Assembly: GCA_040220135.1 (NCBI GenBank)
Contig: JAVJTT010000006.1
Coordinates: 62,001-126,000, forward strand
Length of the DNA stretch: 64,000 bases
Direction of reading: 5' to 3'
From: CAJXMH01 sp040220135
GTDB taxonomy: Bacteria > Bacteroidota > Bacteroidia > Flavobacteriales_E > Vicingaceae
In this document: piece by piece, positions 8,562 through 18,300 of the stretch
How positions within the stretch are numbered: the stretch's first letter is position 1
How the letters are laid out: the number at the start of each line of letters is the position of its first letter
Made by a program: the position numbers and the translations under genes
Notes under the pieces: model-generated
The model's input: only the letters and a program-made list of their open reading frames with translations
What the model was told of the DNA's origin: nothing
The model's database searches: none

Positions 8562-10298
8562 TTGAACACTGAAGCCCCTCTTCGTTACATTAAGGTAAAG
8601 AAACATCATTGGTTTGTTTTACTCTGCCTTTTGTATGTTACAACACTTGCCATTTTTTCTCATAATGGAACGCATTATCCATATGGCGATGGACCTGAGT
8701 ATTTGATGATGACCGAATCCTTTCTAAATCATGGTAGTCCAGAATTACGGTCTGAAGATGTTCAATCTTTTACAAACTACTTGAAAGACCATAAACTCAC
8801 TTTGCACAACGAAAATACCTTTGTTGACTATCAAAGAAAATTTGACGGGGAATTACCCTCCTTGAAGGGCTATTACCAATCTACCACAGATTTGAATAAA
8901 TGGTTTTCTTATCATTTTTGGTTCTACTCCTTACTTAATGTTCCTGCTCGCTATTACATAGGCTTAATTGAAGGTGATATTAAAACCTCTGTTCTAGCAA
9001 CAAACCTTTTCTTGATCTTCTTCGGAATATGGCTTATTTCTCAAATAAAAAAAATTACTCCGTTTGATAAGGTAGCTTTGTGTTTACTCCTAGTTTTTTC
9101 TCCTTTACTATGGTATATTGACTGGGCTCATGCAGAAGTATATTGTGGAGTTTTAGTTTTTGTAGGAGCTGTTTTCTATCACCATAAATTGTTCTATCAG
9201 TCAATCATTTGTTTCATTCTTGCTTCTTTTCAAAATCAAACTATCTCTTTGCTTGCCATTTTTGTAAGCATAGAAGTACTCTATAGGCACAAGCTTAGTT
9301 ACCAAACCTTAATTAAATTATTTTTATGTAATATTTGGGCCTTACTCCCTAGCCTTTTCTATTATTACTGGTTTGAAGTAGGGTCCCTGCTCACAGTTGA
9401 TGGTACGCTTTCAACTGAAGGTATAAGTTTGAAACGCTTTTGGCATTTCTTTTTCGATCTTAATCAAGGCTTGATCTATGGAATCCCATTTATACTATTG
9501 GCAAGTTTAATCTTTGTAGTAGTTGACTCTGCTAAGCTTAAAAAGTACCGAGAGTATTCTCTTTTAATTGCGATTCCATTTATGTCTTTGCTTTTTATGC
9601 AAGTTACCAATTGGAATGCCGGAAGCGTTGTGATGAAACGCTATGGCGTTTGGATTGCTCCACTTTTTATTGTTGCGTTTCACTATCGAATTAAACGCTT
9701 AAAACCGTGGGCTTTTTACTTGCTTTCAATTGTTGCTATACTTAGCCAGCCTTTTGTTATTTTTTTACAACATGATTACAATAAGTTATTTTGGCATGCC
9801 AACCATTTAAAGCCAATTGCCAAATGGGTGTTAGATCACCACCCTTCTTGGTATAACCCTGAAGCTGAAGTTGTTTTAGAAAGAATAGATACCTCTCACC
9901 CTGCCTCATCTGACAGCCTAATTGTCTATACGAATGATCAAGAAAGAGTCACTAAATTTTTTATTAAAAAAGGTGCAACCAAACAGTTAATCTCACATGG
10001 AGTAAGCCCTCATGTAGTTGATTCATTAAGTAAAAATCTTAATTTCCATCTTGGTTTTGCCCAACTCAATTCATGCGATTTCAAAACGATTCAGTACAAT
10101 CAAGAAAATGATCCTTTCATGAAAGATATTGAAAGGAAAAAGCAGTTGAGGTTGCAGGAAAAATATAGAAACATTATAATGAGTGACTCTTCCTGGGTTA
10201 ACAACATAAGAAAGCAAGCTGTGTCGTGGGAAATGAGTTTCGAAGAAGCTTTGGGTCACAACATTGACTACTTAATTAAAGAATCAAAAAATCAATAA
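8562..10298 (+). CDS. Polytopic GT-C-like membrane glycosyltransferase, paralogue 1
   Basis: This 578-residue protein has about ten transmembrane helices between residues 16 and 410 and a soluble C-terminal tail of about 160 residues. Its first external loop has YPYGDGPEY (D43, E46), like the acidic loop motif of GT-C transferases that use a polyprenyl-phosphate sugar. Other conserved blocks shared with its neighbour are FFDLNQG, GIPFI, TNWN and a C-terminal LNFxLG segment. The start is TTG. It heads a five-gene unit with gaps of only a few bases. The GT-C assignment rests on topology and the loop motif; sugar and acceptor are unknown. Confidence 0.6.
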   Translation: MNTEAPLRYIKVKKHHWFVLLCLLYVTTLAIFSHNGTHYPYGDGPEYLMMTESFLNHGSPELRSEDVQSFTNYLKDHKLTLHNENTFVDYQRKFDGELPSLKGYYQSTTDLNKWFSYHFWFYSLLNVPARYYIGLIEGDIKTSVLATNLFLIFFGIWLISQIKKITPFDKVALCLLLVFSPLLWYIDWAHAEVYCGVLVFVGAVFYHHKLFYQSIICFILASFQNQTISLLAIFVSIEVLYRHKLSYQTLIKLFLCNIWALLPSLFYYYWFEVGSLLTVDGTLSTEGISLKRFWHFFFDLNQGLIYGIPFILLASLIFVVVDSAKLKKYREYSLLIAIPFMSLLFMQVTNWNAGSVVMKRYGVWIAPLFIVAFHYRIKRLKPWAFYLLSIVAILSQPFVIFLQHDYNKLFWHANHLKPIAKWVLDHHPSWYNPEAEVVLERIDTSHPASSDSLIVYTNDQERVTKFFIKKGATKQLISHGVSPHVVDSLSKNLNFHLGFAQLNSCDFKTIQYNQENDPFMKDIERKKQLRLQEKYRNIIMSDSSWVNNIRKQAVSWEMSFEEALGHNIDYLIKESKNQ

Positions 10299-10302
10299 GA
10301 AG

Positions 10303-12066
10303 GTGCCTCAAACAAAATTAAGTAGCCACTACAAACTAAACCTGCTTGTTGTATTGCTAATACTCTATTTGGTAGGTTTTGGTCATTTTAGCCACATAGG
10401 GAAAGGCTACCCTTATGGTGACGGTATTGAATATCTCTTAACAACCGAGGCATGGGCCACGCAAGGAAATCCTGAAATTAACACAAAGACGGCCGAAAGC
10501 TTTATTGGTTATCTACAAAGTCACAATATTCCCATCTACAAAAAAAAGTGGTTTCAAATTTGGTATGGCCATTTACAGGCTTTTGAAGAAGATAGGCAAA
10601 ATGGAACGGTGAATTATGAACTTCGAAAGGCCGGGCTTTTTCAAAATAAAGAAGGTAAGTTAATTTCATATCACTTCCCTTTTTTAAGTTTAATTAATAC
10701 TCCCGCTAGAATTGTATTACACCATTTGGAAGCAGATATCAGGTTTTCTTTTCTTGCAACAAACCTCTTTTTAATCGTCTTTTCGTTATACGTTATTTTA
10801 ACAAACTCTTTTTTTAAGAGGTGGCAGCAAATAGGCTTAAGTCTACTTTTGATCTTTTCACCGGTTTTATGGTATATCGATTGGCCACACCCAGAAGTCT
10901 ATGCAGGAACGTTAACCTTTATTGGTGGGTTATTCTTTATCTCAAAAAAGTATTATAAATCACTGTTGTGCTTTTCCTTAGCAGCCATGCATTTTCAACC
11001 ACTCTTTATTCCGGCGGCCTTATTATTCATTCCAATAATAAAGAGAGATAGACTTAAACTGAATACACTAGTAAAGTTATTTTTCTGCAGTTTTTGGGTT
11101 ATTGTTCCTGCCCTTTTTTATCTCTACCATTTTGGGAAACCAAACCTAATTGTTGACGAGGGCTTTCTGGACCCAAATCTAATTGGATTGAAACGTTTAA
11201 GTAGCTTTTTCTTTGATCTAAATCAAGGCATGCTTATTGGCATTCCATTTATTCTAATTTCCCTGATTCTTCTTCTCTTAGTCGATCTCATTAAACGTAA
11301 ACTCAATCATGTTTTTTGGGGGGCTATTGTGATTCTTTTAATGTCGTTATTTTTCTTACAAATGACAAACTGGAACCATGGAAACGCAGTCGTCAATCGC
11401 TATGTGGTTTGGACTAGCACAATTCTCATTGTTGCCTTTTTTGATCGCATTCTTAAAATGAAAAAAGGACTTGGAGTTGCATTTTTAATCATTGCTATCG
11501 GAACACAAGCCTGGGTTGTATTAGCACAAAAAGATTTTGGTAAAATTGGGTATTATGTGAGTCGACACAATGAGTTGGCGAAATATGTATTTCGAAATTA
11601 CCCAGCTTTATACAATCCTGATCCTCAAATTTTTATTCAAAGAAATAATAGGTACATGCTTTCAAGCTCTGACACTGTTAAAGTTTTTACAGATAAAAGT
11701 GACAAAATAGTTAAAATGATGTTCTACAAAAACTCCTTGAACCAAATGATACAAAGAGGTGTAGACTCTGCCAAGCTAGCTGAATACATCCCAAAACTTA
11801 ATTTCTACTTAGGCTATACGTACCTCAACCCAAAAGATTTAAAAGCCTTGGGATACAATCAAGATAAAGACACTTTAATAGAAATAATTGAACGTGACAA
11901 ACGGGATCAAATTATAAATAACTTAATGTATCAGATTCACAATACGCCTGAATGGAAATCAAACGTAGAATTCAATGCTAAAAATATTGGCATTAGTTAC
12001 GATAGCGCCTTAAAAAAACACGCAGAAACTTATTACATAAACGATATCAAAAAACGCAATGAATAA
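10303..12066 (+). CDS. Polytopic GT-C-like membrane glycosyltransferase, paralogue 2
   Basis: This 587-residue protein is a full-length paralogue of the gene before it and has the same topology. It repeats YPYGDGIEY (D40, E43), WYIDWPHPEVYAG, FFDLNQGMLIGIPFI, TNWNHGNAVVNRY and the soluble tail with KLNFYLGYTYLN. The start is GTG, 4 bases after the previous stop. The pair suggests that two different sugars, or two positions on one glycan, are handled. It overlaps the methyltransferase gene by 8 bases. Confidence 0.6.
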   Translation: MPQTKLSSHYKLNLLVVLLILYLVGFGHFSHIGKGYPYGDGIEYLLTTEAWATQGNPEINTKTAESFIGYLQSHNIPIYKKKWFQIWYGHLQAFEEDRQNGTVNYELRKAGLFQNKEGKLISYHFPFLSLINTPARIVLHHLEADIRFSFLATNLFLIVFSLYVILTNSFFKRWQQIGLSLLLIFSPVLWYIDWPHPEVYAGTLTFIGGLFFISKKYYKSLLCFSLAAMHFQPLFIPAALLFIPIIKRDRLKLNTLVKLFFCSFWVIVPALFYLYHFGKPNLIVDEGFLDPNLIGLKRLSSFFFDLNQGMLIGIPFILISLILLLLVDLIKRKLNHVFWGAIVILLMSLFFLQMTNWNHGNAVVNRYVVWTSTILIVAFFDRILKMKKGLGVAFLIIAIGTQAWVVLAQKDFGKIGYYVSRHNELAKYVFRNYPALYNPDPQIFIQRNNRYMLSSSDTVKVFTDKSDKIVKMMFYKNSLNQMIQRGVDSAKLAEYIPKLNFYLGYTYLNPKDLKALGYNQDKDTLIEIIERDKRDQIINNLMYQIHNTPEWKSNVEFNAKNIGISYDSALKKHAETYYINDIKKRNE

Positions 12067-12703
12067 TCAACAACTCGTAGACTTTCTAAAGAATCAAAAC
12101 AAAGAAGGTGCTTCTTTTCTCGATAAGATTAAAATTGCCTATCGTCCTCTTGTTTGCCCTTTTAAGGAGTTGCTTGAAATGTTACCTGAAAAGGCAAGTG
12201 TGTTTGACATTGGTTGTGGTTCAGGTATGTTCCTTTCTTTAGTCAAAGAGTTTCGGAACCCAATACAACTAGCCGGAATAGAGATTACCCCCCAGCTTAT
12301 TGATAATGCTAAAAAAGTTTTAGACAGTCAAAATACAAACACTAAACTTGAGGTTTTTGATGGTAAAAAAATTCCGGATTTCGTTTCAGAATTTGATTTC
12401 ATTTTCATGATCGATGTTTTCCACCACATTCCTAAAGGTCAACAATGGGCTTTTCTCGACCAACTATTTGACAAGATGAAAAACGGCGCCAAGTTAATTT
12501 TTAAAGACATTGAGGGTAGTCATCCATTAAAATACTGGAATAAGGTTCACGATTCTTTACTTGCCGGTGAAATTGGTCATGAAGTGAGCAGTAAGAAAGT
12601 AAAGCAATATATTGAACCAAAGACAAACTTGAGCATCCTACATTTTTCTAAAAAAAGAATGTTACTTTACCCACACTATACTTTTGTTATCGAGAAAAAC
12701 TAA
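12059..12703 (+). CDS. Class I SAM-dependent methyltransferase
   Basis: The 214-residue protein has the SAM-binding motif I VFDIGCGSGMF (D50, G52, G54, G56), an acidic end of strand two (IEITPQ), and DFIFMIDVFHHIP as motif IV, which fits a Rossmann-fold methyltransferase of the Methyltransf_11/23 type. It overlaps the upstream gene by 8 bases and is followed by the UbiA gene after 2 bases. From context it may modify a lipid carrier or sugar made by the same operon; the sequence itself does not show the substrate. Confidence 0.85.
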   Translation: MNNQQLVDFLKNQNKEGASFLDKIKIAYRPLVCPFKELLEMLPEKASVFDIGCGSGMFLSLVKEFRNPIQLAGIEITPQLIDNAKKVLDSQNTNTKLEVFDGKKIPDFVSEFDFIFMIDVFHHIPKGQQWAFLDQLFDKMKNGAKLIFKDIEGSHPLKYWNKVHDSLLAGEIGHEVSSKKVKQYIEPKTNLSILHFSKKRMLLYPHYTFVIEKN

Positions 12704-12705
12704 AA

Positions 12706-13575
12706 ATGGGTAGCTTCATTAAACTTTTACGAATTAAACACTGGGTTAAAAACCTATTCATTTTTGTAGCTGCTTTTTTTAGTGGAGAGTTTACGCTTGC
12801 TGACCTTCAATTACTGTTTTACACCTTTTTTTCTTTTTCACTGGTTGCCAGTAGTATCTATGTCTTAAATGACTTTAAAGATATCGAAAACGATCGCTTA
12901 CACCCCAAGAAAAAATCACGTCCAATGGCCTCAGGTGCAATTTCTCCTAAGCTTGGATTATCAGTAGGAGGCCTTTGCATGCTTCTTGGCTTTGGCTTAG
13001 CTTACTTCTTGCTTCCTTTAAACGTATTGTTGATTATTGGCCTTTATTGGATAATGAATGTTTTCTATTCCCTAGGCTTGAAAAAAGTCTCAATTCTAGA
13101 TTTGGTCTTTGTTGCTGCTGGCTTTGTTTTCAGAGTAATGAGTGGAGCCGAAGCAGTAGAGGTACAACTTTCATTTTGGCTGCTAATGATGACCTTTCTC
13201 TTTTCCATGTTTATTGTGCTTGGCAAACGAAGAGATGACTTTGCCGAAGGGGACGAAAATGCAGCTCAACTTCGATCAGTAAACAAGGACTATAATCTTA
13301 CCTTCCTAAACTATGGCATCTTAACATTTTCAGCCTTCATGCTGGTTTGTTACGTAATGTATACATTTTTATCACCCTACTTTGCTGATAAAATTTACCA
13401 CGCCCTGCTTTCTTCAGCGTTAGTTTCCGTTGGGTTATTGCGATACTTACAAGCCGTATTTGTAGAACACAAAGGAGGTAATCCTACCGATTTTGCCTAT
13501 AAAGATCGAATGACCCAAGGTATTTTGTTTATTTGGCTCGCCCATTTTGCCTATTTGATATACCTCAGTGCCTAA
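12706..13575 (+). CDS. UbiA-family prenyltransferase, DPPR-synthase-like
   Basis: This 289-residue membrane enzyme has seven to nine helices and the Mg-diphosphate motif NDFKDIEND (N55-D56, D59, D63), followed by RLHPKKKSRPMASG. The N-terminal LLRIKHWVKNLFIF block and the KSRP after the aspartates are typical of decaprenyl-phosphate phosphoribosyltransferases rather than of quinone-pathway UbiA. Those enzymes join phosphoribosyl pyrophosphate to polyprenyl phosphate. The next gene is a HAD phosphatase in TAATG overlap, matching the synthase-phosphatase pairing known in mycobacterial cell-wall pentose donor synthesis. That functional reading is inference. Confidence 0.75.
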   Translation: MGSFIKLLRIKHWVKNLFIFVAAFFSGEFTLADLQLLFYTFFSFSLVASSIYVLNDFKDIENDRLHPKKKSRPMASGAISPKLGLSVGGLCMLLGFGLAYFLLPLNVLLIIGLYWIMNVFYSLGLKKVSILDLVFVAAGFVFRVMSGAEAVEVQLSFWLLMMTFLFSMFIVLGKRRDDFAEGDENAAQLRSVNKDYNLTFLNYGILTFSAFMLVCYVMYTFLSPYFADKIYHALLSSALVSVGLLRYLQAVFVEHKGGNPTDFAYKDRMTQGILFIWLAHFAYLIYLSA

Positions 13576-14171
13576 TGGAAGCAAAAAAACTTGCTCTTTT
13601 TGACTTTGATGGCACCATCACACAATCTGACAGTTTACTGCTCTTTCTAAAGTTCTATTTTTCTACTCCAAGTCTGCTTACTAAAAGCCTATTATTTAGT
13701 CCAAAACTAATCGCTCAAAAACTGGGTGTCATCAACAACTCTATAGCGAAAGAGGAGCTTACCACTCTCTTTTTTAAAGGTGAAGCGCTGGAAGAATTCA
13801 ACCAAAAATGCCAGGCATTTGCCAAGCAAGAGCTACCCAAGATAGTGATGCCTTCTGCTGCGCTTGCCATTGAAGAATACCAAAGTAAAGGGGTGAAAGT
13901 GATGGTTGTTTCTGCTTCTTTTGAAAATTACTTAAAGCCTTACTTTGAACCCTTTGGAGTTGAAGTTATTGCTACACGATTAGCGCATAACAAGGGAGTT
14001 TTGAGCGGAAAGTTTATCGGGCAAAACTGCTACGGTCAAGAAAAAGTGAATCGCATTCAAGAATCCCTTGAGCTCGATGATTATCAAGAAATTATTGCCT
14101 ATGGCGATACTGCTGGCGACAAACCCATGCTCGAACTAGCAACACAGTCATTTTACAAGCGCTTTCGTTAG
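13575..14171 (+). CDS. HAD-IB family phosphatase
   Basis: This 198-residue protein has the HAD motif I LFDFDGTIT (nucleophile D10, D12), motif II VVSAS, a Lys-containing linker, and motif III AYGDTAGDKPML. It belongs to the SerB-like IB subclass. I chose the ATG at 13575, which shares a base with the stop of the UbiA gene (TAATG), over the in-frame ATG at 13533 because the HAD core begins directly after it. In context it may remove the 5-phosphate from a polyprenyl-phosphate-ribose 5-phosphate product. It closes the operon that began at 8562. Confidence 0.8.
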   Translation: MEAKKLALFDFDGTITQSDSLLLFLKFYFSTPSLLTKSLLFSPKLIAQKLGVINNSIAKEELTTLFFKGEALEEFNQKCQAFAKQELPKIVMPSAALAIEEYQSKGVKVMVVSASFENYLKPYFEPFGVEVIATRLAHNKGVLSGKFIGQNCYGQEKVNRIQESLELDDYQEIIAYGDTAGDKPMLELATQSFYKRFR

Positions 14172-14205
14172 AAACACTTCGCCTATTGAACTGTTATAAT
14201 AGCTT

Positions 14206-14229
14206 AATTAGATGTAGCTACATCTAATT
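14206..14229 (+). promoter_or_regulatory. Perfect 24-nt palindrome before efflux operon
   Basis: The half-site AATTAGATGTAG is followed directly by its exact reverse complement CTACATCTAATT, with no spacer. It ends 34 bases before the adaptor start and 5 bases before a TAACTTTG box. Its size and place fit an operator for a dimeric repressor such as a TetR- or MarR-type protein. No such gene lies next to it. Confidence 0.6.
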
Positions 14230-14234
14230 GTGGG

Positions 14235-14242
14235 TAACTTTG
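14235..14242 (+). promoter_or_regulatory. Bacteroidota-type -7 box (TAACTTTG)
   Basis: The octamer matches the TAnnTTTG -7 consensus and lies 21 bases before the efflux adaptor ATG. No good TTG -33 element is visible at the usual distance, where the palindrome lies instead; this would suit a promoter that is controlled from the palindrome. Confidence 0.45.
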
Positions 14243-14263
14243 CCCTTCAATCGCCAAACTAAA

Positions 14264-15328
14264 ATGAAAAAATTTCAGATTTTTCCTTTGCTCTTTTCTT
14301 TACTCTTTGCCTGTAAGAGTGAACAAGCCTCGGAGGAGAATAAAAAATCAATTCAAGCAGCAACCTTAGTAGAGGTAGTATTAGCTCAAGACAAAGAAGT
14401 GAAAGAAGTGGTAAAAACCACCGGCAGCTTAAAAGCCAATGAGTCCACAGAGCTAAGCACTGAAATAGGTGGAATTGTCGATAAAATCAACTTTGAAGAA
14501 GGAAGCTTTATTAAGAAAGGAAGTCTGTTATTAACTTTAAACAATGATGACTTAGCCGCAGAAGTAAAAGAAGCGAAAGCAAGCAAAGAATTAGCTGAAA
14601 AGCAATATCGCAGGAATCAACAACTCAAAAAAGCCAAAGGCATTAGTCAAGAGGTTCTCGATCAATCTGAAACTAATTTTGAAGAGAAAAGTGCTACTTT
14701 GAATAGACTAGAAGCAAAAGTAGCTGAGACTAAAGTTTATGCTCCTTTTGATGGTATTATTGGCTTAAGGAGTGTAAGTCAAGGTGATTATTTAGCTTCC
14801 AATAATAGCTTTGCAAGTTTGGTAGATATCACTCCAATTAAAATTGAATTTTCTCTGCCTGAAAAGTATTCTTCCAAACTCAAGCAAGGCGACAGCATTA
14901 GTTTCACCTCTTCGGTTCTATCCAAAACTAAACAAGCATTGGTTTACGCCGTTGAACCACAAATTGAAGAAACTAGCAGAACCATTCGAGCTAAAGCTCG
15001 CTACCACAATCAAGATCAAGCCTTACTTCCCGGTGAGTTTGTTTCGGTAAGCTATGAAGTTGAGAATTTCGAGAACTCTATCATGATTCCCAATCAAGCT
15101 ATTATTCCTGAGCTTGATGGCAAAAAGGTTTTTGTAGTCAAAAATGGAAAAGTGGCTTCACAAAAGATTGTTACCGGCATACGGATGGCCGATCAAACTC
15201 AGGTTTTAGAAGGCTTAAATGATGGAGACAGTGTGGTAAGCAGCGGACTCTTACAAATCAGAGATGGTATTCCGGTTCGGATTAGAATGGACGAATCTTA
15301 CCTTTCTGAAAAAGAAAGTGCTGAATGA
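14264..15328 (+). CDS. RND efflux periplasmic adaptor (membrane fusion protein)
   Basis: This 354-residue lipoprotein begins MKKFQIFPLLF and has a lipobox ending LFAC, so it should be anchored in the inner membrane. Visible parts are a barrel-sandwich half (ELSTEIGGIVDKINFEEGS), a coiled-coil hairpin (AEVKEAKASKELAEKQY to ETNFEEKSATLNRLEAK), the second lipoyl half (VYAPFDGIIGLR), then beta-barrel and membrane-proximal domains. I chose this ATG over the one at 14228 because the lipoprotein signal starts here and the -7 box at 14235 lies between the two. It overlaps the pump gene by ATGA, which points to coupled translation. Confidence 0.93.
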   Translation: MKKFQIFPLLFSLLFACKSEQASEENKKSIQAATLVEVVLAQDKEVKEVVKTTGSLKANESTELSTEIGGIVDKINFEEGSFIKKGSLLLTLNNDDLAAEVKEAKASKELAEKQYRRNQQLKKAKGISQEVLDQSETNFEEKSATLNRLEAKVAETKVYAPFDGIIGLRSVSQGDYLASNNSFASLVDITPIKIEFSLPEKYSSKLKQGDSISFTSSVLSKTKQALVYAVEPQIEETSRTIRAKARYHNQDQALLPGEFVSVSYEVENFENSIMIPNQAIIPELDGKKVFVVKNGKVASQKIVTGIRMADQTQVLEGLNDGDSVVSSGLLQIRDGIPVRIRMDESYLSEKESAE

Positions 15329-18300
15329 GTCTCTCCTCCCTTAGCATACGCAGGCCGGTTTTAGCCACGGTTTTCAGCTTAGTTATTCTGCTTTTTGGAA
15401 TCATTGGTTGGAACTTCCTTGGGGTGCGAGAGTATCCGAGTGTTGATCCGCCCAAGATCACCGTTTCTACCAGTTATACCGGGGCCAATGCCGATGTAAT
15501 AGAAACGCAGATTACAGAGCCTTTAGAGGAATCTATCAACGGCATTGCTGGAATTAAAACTCTAACCTCTGTTAGTCGTGATGGAAGAAGCACCATTACA
15601 GTAGAATTCGATTTAAGCCAAAACTTAGACAATGCCGCTAATGATGTACGGGATAAGGTTTCCAAAGCAATTCGAGATTTGCCTGAAGATGCTGATCCTC
15701 CCATTGTTTCTAAGGCAGATGCGGATGCCAGTCCAATCATTTTCTTAAATATTCAATCGGATCAACGCTCACTCTTAGAATTGACAGAAATAGCGGAACG
15801 CGACTTTAAAGAGCGATTACAAACCATTCCCGGAGTTAGTGAAATAAGAATTTGGGGAGAAAAGAAATACTCCATGCGACTTTGGTTAGATCCGGAGAAG
15901 ATGGCAGCATTAAAGCTTACCCCTTTAGATGTTCGAGAAGCGCTGCTAGCGCAAAACATTGAATTACCTACCGGAAGAATAGAAGGCACCAACGTAGAGT
16001 TGAGCGTAAGAACCATCGGTCGCTTAACTACTGAAGCAGAGTTTAATGATTTGGTGGTAAAAGAAACCAACGACCGCTTAGTTCGATTAAAAGATATCGG
16101 TTACGCTAAGCTCGGTCCTGAAAATGAGCGAACCAGCTTGAAAAGAGATGGGGTTCCCATGGTTGGTAACGCTATTGTTCCCCAGCCCAACTCTAACCAC
16201 ATTGAAATTGCCGATGAATTTTATCGACGGATTGAACAGATCAAAAAAGACTTGCCGGAAGACATAAAAACCGGAATTGGCTTTGATACCACTGAGTACA
16301 TCCGAGACTCCATCACAGAAGTAAAACAAACCATTTACATCGCCTTTTTCATGGTGATCTTGGTCATCTTCCTTTTCCTCAGAGATTGGCGTTCAACCGT
16401 AATTCCGGTCATCGTAATTCCCATCGCTTTGATTGGCTCTTTCTTTGTCATGTACATTTCTGATTTTTCCATCAACGTACTGACTTTATTGGGTTTGGTT
16501 TTAGCCATTGGCTTGGTGGTAGATGATGCCATTGTGGTCTTAGAAAACATTTACACCAAGATAGAATCTGGCATGAATTCGCGCAAAGCGGCTAAAGAAG
16601 GAGCTTCTGAGATTTTCTTTGCGGTAATCGCTACTACCTTAGCCTTAGCGGCGGTTTTTATGCCGGTTATCTTTTTGCAAGGCGTTACCGGAAGACTCTT
16701 TCGTGAATTTGGAGTGGTCATCGCCGGAGCGGTAATTATTTCTTCTTTTGTGGCCTTAACGCTAACCCCCATGTTGGCAGCAAAGCTTTTGAAGAAGAAA
16801 AAGAAGAGAACTCCTTTTTACACCAAAACTGAAACTTTCTATAAAAGCCTTACTAACAATTACCGCAACAGCTTAGAGCGATTCATGACGGTAAAGTGGA
16901 TGGGCTTTGGTTTTATCATCTTAGCTTTTGTGATGATCTATGGTTTTGGTAAAAGCTTAAACTCCGAATTAGCTCCACTTGAAGATAGAGGAAACTTAAG
17001 GGTTTTCAGCACTGCGCCTGAAGGTGCTACTTACGATTATATGTCTCGCTACATGGACAAAGTGGTGGCTAAGATCATGGAAGAAGTACCGGAAAGGAAT
17101 GGGATTATTTCCGTGACTTCACCCGGTTTTGGCGCTTCCACTTCTGTGAATTCGGGCTTTATGCGCTTACGTTTGACCAAAGCCGGAGAGAGAGAACGCA
17201 GTCAGCAAGAAATTGCCAATATGCTCAATCAAAAATTGACTGAACTACCCGGCGCCAGAGATTACGTTTCACAAGAACAAACCATTGGCAATAACCGTGG
17301 TGGCTTGCCAGTGCAATATGTGATTCAAGCGCCTAACCTCGACTATTTAAAAGAGGTATTGCCCAAGTTTATGAAAAAGGCTTCAGAAAGTGATGTCTTT
17401 GCCGTGGTTGACCTCAATTTAAAATTCAACAAGCCCGAATTAAAAGTCACCATTGACCGAGAAAAGGCTTTAAGCATGGGCGTTTCTGTAAGAGACATTG
17501 CCCAAACCTTGCAACTTTCGTTAAGTGGTCAACGCTTCGACTTTTTCATCATGGATGGCAAGCAGTATCAAGTAATCGGACAGTTAGCGCGACAAGATCG
17601 AAATGAGCCTGCCGACTTAGCTTCAATTTATGTGAAGAACGATCAAGGAAATATGATCTCTTTAGGAAACTTGGTTAATTACAGCGAGCAAAGTACACCT
17701 CCGCAACTTTTCCGTTACAACCGTTATGTTTCAGCTACCGTTTCAGCGGCTTTAACTGACGGCAACACCATTGGTACCGGAATTGAAGAAATGGAAGAAA
17801 TTGCCTCCACCACATTAAGTGATTCCTTTTCCACTTCCCTCGCCGGAGTTTCTCAAGAGTTTGAAGAAAGTTCTTCTTCGATTTACTTTGCCTTTTTATT
17901 GGCTTTAGCTTTAATCTATTTAGTCTTATCAGCCCAATTTGAGAGCTTTAAAGATCCATTGATCATCATGTTTACCGTACCTTTAGCTTTGGCAGGAGCT
18001 TTACTTTCGCTCTACTTTTTTGGCGAAACCCTGAACATTTTCAGTCAAATTGGAATGATCATGTTAATTGGTTTGGTAACCAAAAATGGAATCTTGATCG
18101 TAGAATTTGCCAATCAGCGAAAAGCGGATGGCTTAAGCAGAATGGAAGCCATTGTAGATGCTTCAGCTGCTCGATTTAGACCAATTTTAATGACTTCTCT
18201 ATCGACCATTTTGGGAACTTTACCCATTGCCTTAGCTTTGGGAGCCGGATCGGAAAGTAGAGTTTCCATGGGGATTGCAGTCATTGGCGGCTTGATCTTT

